Shown here: piece after piece, positions 58,368 through 64,000 of the stretch
Layout of the letters: each line of letters begins with the position of its first letter
How positions within the stretch are numbered: position 1 is the first letter of the stretch
NCBI GenBank assembly: GCA_951799445.1
Contig: OX637289.1
Span: 28,458,245-28,522,244 of the forward strand
Source of the DNA: Pseudisothecium myosuroides
Taxonomy: Eukaryota; Streptophyta; Bryopsida; Hypnales; Lembophyllaceae
Length of the DNA: 64,000 nucleotides
Reading direction: 5' to 3'
Program-made: the position numbers and the translations under genes
Notes under the pieces: generated by a model
Databases searched by the model: none
The model's input: the letters and a program-made list of their open reading frames with translations, nothing else
What the model was told of the DNA's origin: nothing

Positions 58368-59984
58368 GTTTCCAAGGGCTCACCCCTCCCTCTAGAGTTC
58401 TAAGGTAACCTTATCAATGGGGATTTTCATCCTCATCCTCAAAGATTTTCATCCTACATCCTAAATTTCTACTTCTACCATCTATGCTGGACCAACATCC
58501 TAACTTTTGGAGATTAGCTCCAATCGCTGAACGGATTGCGCCGTTGGATCCAAATCGCCGTGTTTAGTCCTAGACCCTTCTACCCTCCGTACCGAGGCCA
58601 AAAACCCATCGTAGGCTAATTTAGTTTAAAAACCAAATCGTGGTAAAATCCTAGATCTTGGGGGTCTCCTATTTTGAGAAATGTGAATAGCCTAGGGTCT
58701 CCAATAAGTGCGAGAGAGTCGGGAAGGACTTTTGGTTGACTTCGTTTCGCCATCGTATGGTCCCGGAATGCCGGTCAACGTGGCGGGGACCCCGCCACGT
58801 GGTTAATTCCCGAGGAATCTCGCCGGTTCGGGTACTTGCCGCTATCGGAATGTCGTGAAACTTCACGGAGCGCATTATTAACATAAAACAAGCTAGTCTA
58901 ATTTTTAGTGAGATTTTATTGTAACCTGGGTAATTTCCATGAAATTCCCGTTGGAAGTTAGGAGGGTTGACCACCCGGAAAAAGGTTCTTCTGCAAGTCG
59001 GAAGATGCCGGGATTTTTCACGTGACCTCTCAGGGAGTCGCATGAAAGACGTGCGGGTGCGTTTCCGTACTTGGCACGATTGGTCAATGGAGATTTAAAA
59101 CTGGCCATCTCCTCGAATTAGCGACGGTGCGGGAATCTTCTGCAGGTGGAGGAATCTTGGCGAACCGATTTCGCCGTTGGACTCCTGGCATGGGATTCTC
59201 CCTAGAACACCATCCTTGGGCTGTAGATTCCTCCACGGGCCCGGTCTTGCGTGAGTGGCTCCTGCATGCTAACAATCGGGATTTCGGGAATTCGTCGATC
59301 TAATGGGGAATTCTAAATCTAACTCTAGGACCCGACCTAGTGGCCTCGCTATGGATCCCTCGGACCGACCTTGCCATGAATCGCCACATTCATGGTGGGA
59401 TTTAGCCCTTTTGGGGCTGTGTGACTCGAATCCTCCAAATCTAACCTTTTCGTTATTTCTATACTATTTTTAGGCAAGGTTTGGGGGATTCTAAATAAAA
59501 AACACAAATCTAGACCAAATACTATAATGGGTATGACACAACCCTATTTCGGTTCTACACTCTTTTTATGAATTTTTCTATACTTTTATCAACTTTAAAT
59601 TGCAAATTTCCAAAAAAATAATTCTACGAGTCCCAAGTGACAAATTGGGAGGTCACAATCTTCTATTTTGTTCCCACTAGTGAAAGGCACTTCTTGGTTA
59701 CTGTAGGTTTGAAGTTTAGGAGCCAATCTTTCGGACGGTTAGCTCGTGGTTTGGCCGTTCTGTTTTACTCGTCCGAGGCCTTGTTTTTTAATTATACACC
59801 TTTACCTTTGGCCCTATAGAGCCACCACAAGATAGGATGGTTGGAGATTGGGTGAAGATTTGAATTTGAAGACTTTGAAGACCGAGTGAAGATTCGAGTT
59901 TTGAGATTCTCCATCTACACTCACCAACTTGTAGTCAAACACCATGTGTGTTCCCTAAGCGTGCTCCTCTCTACCCGACAACGT

Positions 59985-60380
59985 TAAAGCAGACTCTCTG
60001 GTTACACAAATCCCACAATTTGCAGAACAAATATGGGTGGCATTTGACTTGAAAATCAACAAGAAGCCAATTGACAAGATTCTAAAACGATGCAGACCGC
60101 CCATCCTAAATCAAAGAAGACAAGAATTCATATTTTCAAGAAAAGCAATGTCAAACGGAAGGTCAAGGAAATCATATACACCACCAACGAAACGGGCAAC
60201 GCTATTTGATCCCTTGATGAGCCAAGTTAGTTATTTTTTGTTATCAATCCTTCCGCTTGGAGAACATGCAGATTGAACTTGGCTATAGGATTGAGGGCAA
60301 GAATTATTTTTTACTACTAATAGTAAATTTATGGAGTGCGGAGCAAGTCGTGCATGACGCTCCAATTACTAGAAGTTGCC
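59985..60380. other. Right flank of G2; no gene supported
   Basis: An ORF at 60037-60276 has a basic composition (KINKKPIDKILKRCR) but no recognised motif. Joined across G2, this sequence is the continuation of the DNA upstream of the DUF7869 pseudogene (52700-52725). Confidence 0.35.
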
Positions 60381-61420
60381 TACAGAAAACCATTCAGACC
60401 GCCACAACCAAACAAAGAAAAGCATCATGAACTGCATAACTTAGACTTGTTAAAAAAGAGGTTCAACCATAAGGTTTGAAACAAGAAAAATGGGCCTTTT
60501 CTAAAACCGTGATCTGATAGAACGAGCTCAGCCTGCCATGTCTAAACCAAGTGAATCGTGAATGCTCCGAGGACCTCTACCTGCCAAAATCAGTTCAGAC
60601 AATCCCTCTTGAACTATAAATTTTTAAAAGATTCAAACAACATGACATGCCAAACTCAGTTCAAGCCCACCATTTTGAATTGTGAAAATCATGAAAGATT
60701 CTAAATTTATGACCTCTAAAAAACAGTTTAGACCGCCCCTTCTAAACTGTCAACTATGAAAGATTTTAACACAACAACCTCCAAAAACAAGATCAAAATG
60801 GGTGGGCTGAATTGTAGAAATCCTTAAAGATACTAACTCTATGACCTTTCAAAAATAGTTCAAATTGCCTCTTTTGAACTGACAAAACCATAAAATAATT
60901 TCACACTACGACCTCCCAAAATCGGTTTAGACTGGGCAGGCTGAACTATGAAAATTGTGAAAGATTCTAAGCCTCTAACCTTTAAAAATTAGTTTAGATT
61001 GCCCCTTCTGAACTGTCAAAACCGTAGAAGATTCTAAGCCTCTAACCTTTAAAAAATAGTTCAGATTGCCCCTTCTAAACTATCAAAACCGTAGAAGATT
61101 TTAATACTACAACCACCCAAAATAGATTCAGACTGCGCAGGCTGAACTGTGTGAAATGTGACTTATCAAATCATTGACCTGGTGTATTGTATCCAGACCG
61201 CCAGGGCTTAAAATAATAAAGTGCGTCTACTTGGAGATGTTTCGATTGCCAAAAACAGTTCAAACCGTGTGTTCTAATCTAAGTGGATGGTGAGTACTTT
61301 GAAAACTAATCCTTGTCTAATTTTGTTCACACCGCCCTATCTGAACTACATGGAGCGTGATCACAGACAGAACTCCAACATGCAAAAATTTGTTCAGACC
61401 GCCCGGTCTGAAACATTGTA
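60380..61420. repeat. Array of ~67-bp palindromic units
   Basis: About 14-15 units recur every 55-75 bp. Each is centred on a dyad of the form AGTTCAGACCGCCC...TCTGAACT and followed by a spacer such as GTCAAAACCGTAGAAGATTC and TAAGCCTCTAACCTTTAAAA. Clear units lie near 60590, 60720, 60850, 60985, 61055, 61120, 61325 and 61390. Substitutions often occur on both sides of the dyad. There is no coding. It may be the subterminal repeats of a transposon or a minisatellite. Confidence 0.8.
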
Positions 61421-61429
61421 CTACACTCA

Positions 61430-62184
61430 AGAGATCTTTACAAATTTGAGAGAAAGGTCACACTAAATTTTATGACGGTAACTCTAATTATCATAGATGA
61501 TGTTTGCCATCGAAGCATTGACATGGGCATGTATGCTCTTGGCAAAACAAATCCTTGTACTCTTCAACGCAAAAAGTAACTTCAATGACAATGAAGATTC
61601 AAGATTACTAATTGTCTTGGAGTGCAAGTGCGTTAAGTATTGCGTACACAACATTGGAGCAATTCTAAGTTCAACAAGTTAGCAATTTAGAGCCCCTCAA
61701 TTCTTCATCTCATCGACTCGGAATTCAACGACTTGCAATTGAAGAATGCAATGTTTCAACAATTAAGGAACTCACCCTTCCAGCAATATATGAATTCACG
61801 TGTTCAGAATTTCTCTTCTTCAACAGCTTGCAATTGAGAAGTCTAGCGTTCCCGCAAATCACCTACATACACTACATAATTTGAGCACTTTGTATTACAA
61901 ATTGCAAGACTGTGGATGTTAAAACAAAGCAATAAAGTTGAATTCCTTCATGGACGGCTGGACCAACTTATTGTAATTGAAAACCACAAGCAGCTCAAAG
62001 AAAACATAAACAAGAATATTACTTGAACTCAAAGCGTAGGCAATCCAGCGTTCTCCAACGACAGTGCGTCCACAAATGTTACATTTTGCGGTGGTTCTTT
62101 GCAGCGAAAGTATGGGCAAGGAGAGAGCTCAAGGAGCAATAGGAACTCAAGAAGAGCGCAGTGGAAAACCAAGAAGACCACGAC
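61430..62184. other. Interval between the palindromic array and the hairpin; no gene seen
   Basis: Mixed composition with a few recurring words (TTGCAATTGA near 61735 and 61830). ORFs at 61497-61682 and 61919-62119 have no motif. Confidence 0.4.
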
Positions 62185-62545
62185 ATCATCACAAAGTTTA
62201 GACCCTACGATTTGACAGCAATTATCGTGTGGTTATCGTTGTTTCATGGGTTCATACCATAATCGCACTGACTCAGTGTATTTTTACGCACTGAATCAGT
62301 GCGAAAACAATGAATATCAATAGCGTACGGTTTATATACTTTAACTATACAATTGTTGTGTCAAAACTGCACAGCAATCATATAGTTAAAGTACATAAAC
62401 CGTACGTTATTGATATTCATTGTTTTCGCACTGATTCAGTGCGTAAAAATACACTGAGTTAGTGCGATTACGGTACGAACCCATGAAACAACGATAACCG
62501 CATGATAATTGTTGCCAAATTGTAGGGTCTAAACTTTGTGATGAT
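62185..62545. repeat. 361-bp near-perfect hairpin (MITE-like or small-RNA precursor)
   Basis: Two 176-bp arms (62185-62360 and 62370-62545) are inverted copies around a 9-nt loop, TCAAAACTG. The ends are ATCATCACAAAGTTTAGACC and its complement. By eye there are 13 differences between the arms, all transitions. Within each arm GCACTGAATCAGTGC is itself a palindrome. No clear target duplication flanks it (ACGAC on the left, AGAAT on the right). Confidence 0.9.
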
Positions 62546-64000
62546 AGAATAAAAAACAACCCGGCGGAGGACCAAGGACATGGCAAAAGAAAATCAAGAA
62601 ATAGCGGACATGAGGATCAAAAAAAGTGCGAGGGAGTACGAAGACAATGGCAACAGCGAAACGAAAACATCGCAGCGAAAGAGCAAAACCGGCTCAATGG
62701 AGAAGGAAAACAATGTGAAGGAAAGAGGAATTTGGAGCCGTTTGTTGGATGTTCATTGGCATTGAATGCAGCCGCACGAGTACGGCGGAATTTGCAACAA
62801 TAATTTCTTGTCATTCATGACAAAGTGCCAAAAGGGCGGCCCTTGGATTCCCCCCCCATCCCCTTTTTTTGTAATTAATGCTTGAAGATTAGATGCACAA
62901 CCTCTTAGAGTATTTTGGACAAAATACAAATATTTTTTGCTTTTAGTCAGTTTATTTGTGATCAATAATATAGGAGCTTTACAATGTGTAACTATTGTGA
63001 AATGTTTCTATATGACTTGGGCACCTTTGGTAAAAGTTACATTTTGATTACATACAGGGATTAGCAGATGCTTGAACACAAAACTACATATACTTTCAAA
63101 GTTTATACTAATAATTTGCACATATAGTTGGAACTAGTTGTTTTGATAAAGGCAAACCTTGTTTTGCTTTATCAAAAAGAGTCATGTTATGTATATGGGT
63201 CATTGCAAGAAAGGGTGTTTGAAAAGCGTAGCGTTTTCCACAGTACTCATTTTTTCTTTTGGGAGTACTTTAAAATTAGAAAATTAATTTTTTTTAAATG
63301 TGAAAAATATGTTTAATGTATACACCTTTAAAAATAAGGTACCCTAGGAAGGAAAAGTATAGAAAAACTCTCTATGTAGGTGAATTAGGAAAACCCTCAA
63401 TCTCATGAAAATAGGATCGGTCATTGTAATTTCACATTTTAATTTGTAAAAAATAGGAAAATCTAATTTTTTTTTAAAACCAAAAATTGGCCACTCAAAA
63501 AGAGTTGATAGTAATGAGATTTCACCAAAAGATCGATCTTAAAACCATCTTCATTGTTCAGAAATTGCGCGCAATGGAAGTGTTGTTTGCACTCATGTAG
63601 AGGACACAAAATAATATATTTTTAGATTTTCTTTGGTAGGAATGTTTTTTTTTCCTACTATACAAATAGACCATGAAAATTTCAGCTCCAAAGAATTAAA
63701 TTTGAGGACTCCTAACGTAGTAAAAACACCTAAACGTTACATTGTGACAAATTAACAAATTTAAATATAAAATGATTTTTTTTAATTTCTAAAAAATAAA
63801 GGATCTAATTACCATCAAGTTAGGCATCTCCAATAAAAATTTCATGTTCATTGGACTTGTAATTCAAAAGTTATAGAAGATAACAAAAAAATCACCCTCA
63901 TTGTGACGGAAAATAGGACCACCCTTTCTTGCAATGACCCATATGACATTGAAGCATTGTTTATCTCAATTTGTGAAGAGGGTACAAGCATGCTTGGGGT
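62546..64000. other. AT-rich right end of the window; no gene supported
   Basis: A Lys/Glu-rich ORF at 62580-62765 has no motif and reflects A-rich sequence. A CCCCCCCATCCCC tract sits near 62850. From 62900 on the sequence is AT-rich with stops in all frames. Confidence 0.45.

Larger units (their letters stand above)
54626..59657 (-). mobile_element. Giant solo LTR, copy D (5032 bp) with perfect TSD, inside G2
   Basis: It starts TGTGGGCGCTAGATTACCC at 54626, ends GGGAGGTCACA at 59657 and is flanked by the perfect 5-bp duplication ATCTT (54621-54625 and 59658-59662). It aligns along its length with copy B. The minus-strand TATA box lies 1.29 kb from the right end. It contains a degenerate pyrimidine-rich tract, a possible leader exon and a ~96-bp tandem repeat. 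There is no gag-pol, so it is a solo LTR. Confidence 0.9.
52726..59980 (+). mobile_element. Element G, copy 2, split by LTR D
   Basis: It starts TGTCATGTTGTGG at 52726 and ends CTCTACCCGACA at 59980, with ACGT on both sides (52722-52725 and 59981-59984). It is the reverse complement of G1 throughout. LTR D plus its 5-bp duplication interrupts it at 54626-59662. Without D it is about 2.2 kb. G1 shows the uninterrupted site (CATGGTCACTTTTATGTC against CATGGTCGATCTT|LTR D). Like G1, it carries a TATA box and a single ORF. Confidence 0.85.

Noticed and set aside
60380..61420. CRISPR-like regular repeat array
   Set aside because: Plant nuclear context, degenerate units with the dyad varying as much as the spacers, and no cas genes; described as a palindromic minisatellite instead.
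1..64000. tRNA, rRNA and riboswitch genes
   Set aside because: No cloverleaf-like sequence with T-arm and D-arm motifs and no rRNA-like conserved stretch was noticed; a covariance-model scan would settle this.

Overview
The window looks like gene-poor, repeat-dominated nuclear DNA of a land plant, most likely a non-seed plant (bryophyte, lycophyte or fern). The support is an AT-rich background, GT-AG introns of about 100-460 bp, telo-box (AAACCCTA) clusters, nested plant-type LTR elements, a PIF/Harbinger transposase with its Myb/SANT partner, and a kinase-lectin gene with an N-terminal helical domain of a kind I associate with non-seed plants. The species cannot be named from the sequence alone.

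Layout. 1-25.8 kb is mostly one family of very long solo LTRs of about 4.4-5 kb. Copy E (1-4319) lies on + and is cut by the window edge. Copies A (5174-9586), B (13583-19974) and C (21359-25816) lie on -, with copy D at 54626-59657, also on -. Orientation comes from a conserved TATA box about 1.27-1.29 kb from the U3 end. C and D have perfect 5-bp target duplications (TACCA, ATCTT), and A has CGCAC/CGCAT. Between A and B is a decayed piggyBac transposase split by a 1.78-kb hAT-like insertion with an 8-bp duplication. A second LTR-like family, G (about 2.2-2.3 kb, ends TGTC...GACA), has one copy inside B and another at 52.7-60.0 kb that itself contains D. Each G copy has a TATA box and an open ~152-aa reading frame. 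Between B and C is a truncated AT-hook gene.

28.8-31.9 kb holds the only convincing intact host gene. It runs on the minus strand and encodes an N-terminal helical region, a kinase-like domain whose HRD motif reads HRN, and a C-terminal jacalin lectin domain. The exon for the last part of the lectin is tandemly duplicated, and each copy has its own acceptor and stop codon. This suggests mutually exclusive terminal exons giving two lectin ends. 33.9-37.4 kb is a PIF/Harbinger element with convergent transposase (one in-frame stop) and Myb/SANT (frameshift) genes.

38-49.5 kb is AT-rich with no complete gene. It has a cluster of four ~0.9-kb foldback elements (40.3-45.6 kb), a CACTA-type MITE, a pogo-like MITE, and an orphan signal-peptide exon at 46.26 kb. 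49.6-52.1 kb is a decayed DUF7869-type transposon gene on the minus strand. 60.4-61.4 kb is an unusual array of ~67-bp units, each built on a dyad. 62.19-62.55 kb is a 361-bp near-perfect hairpin whose arms differ only by transitions. Beyond that nothing convincing is seen.
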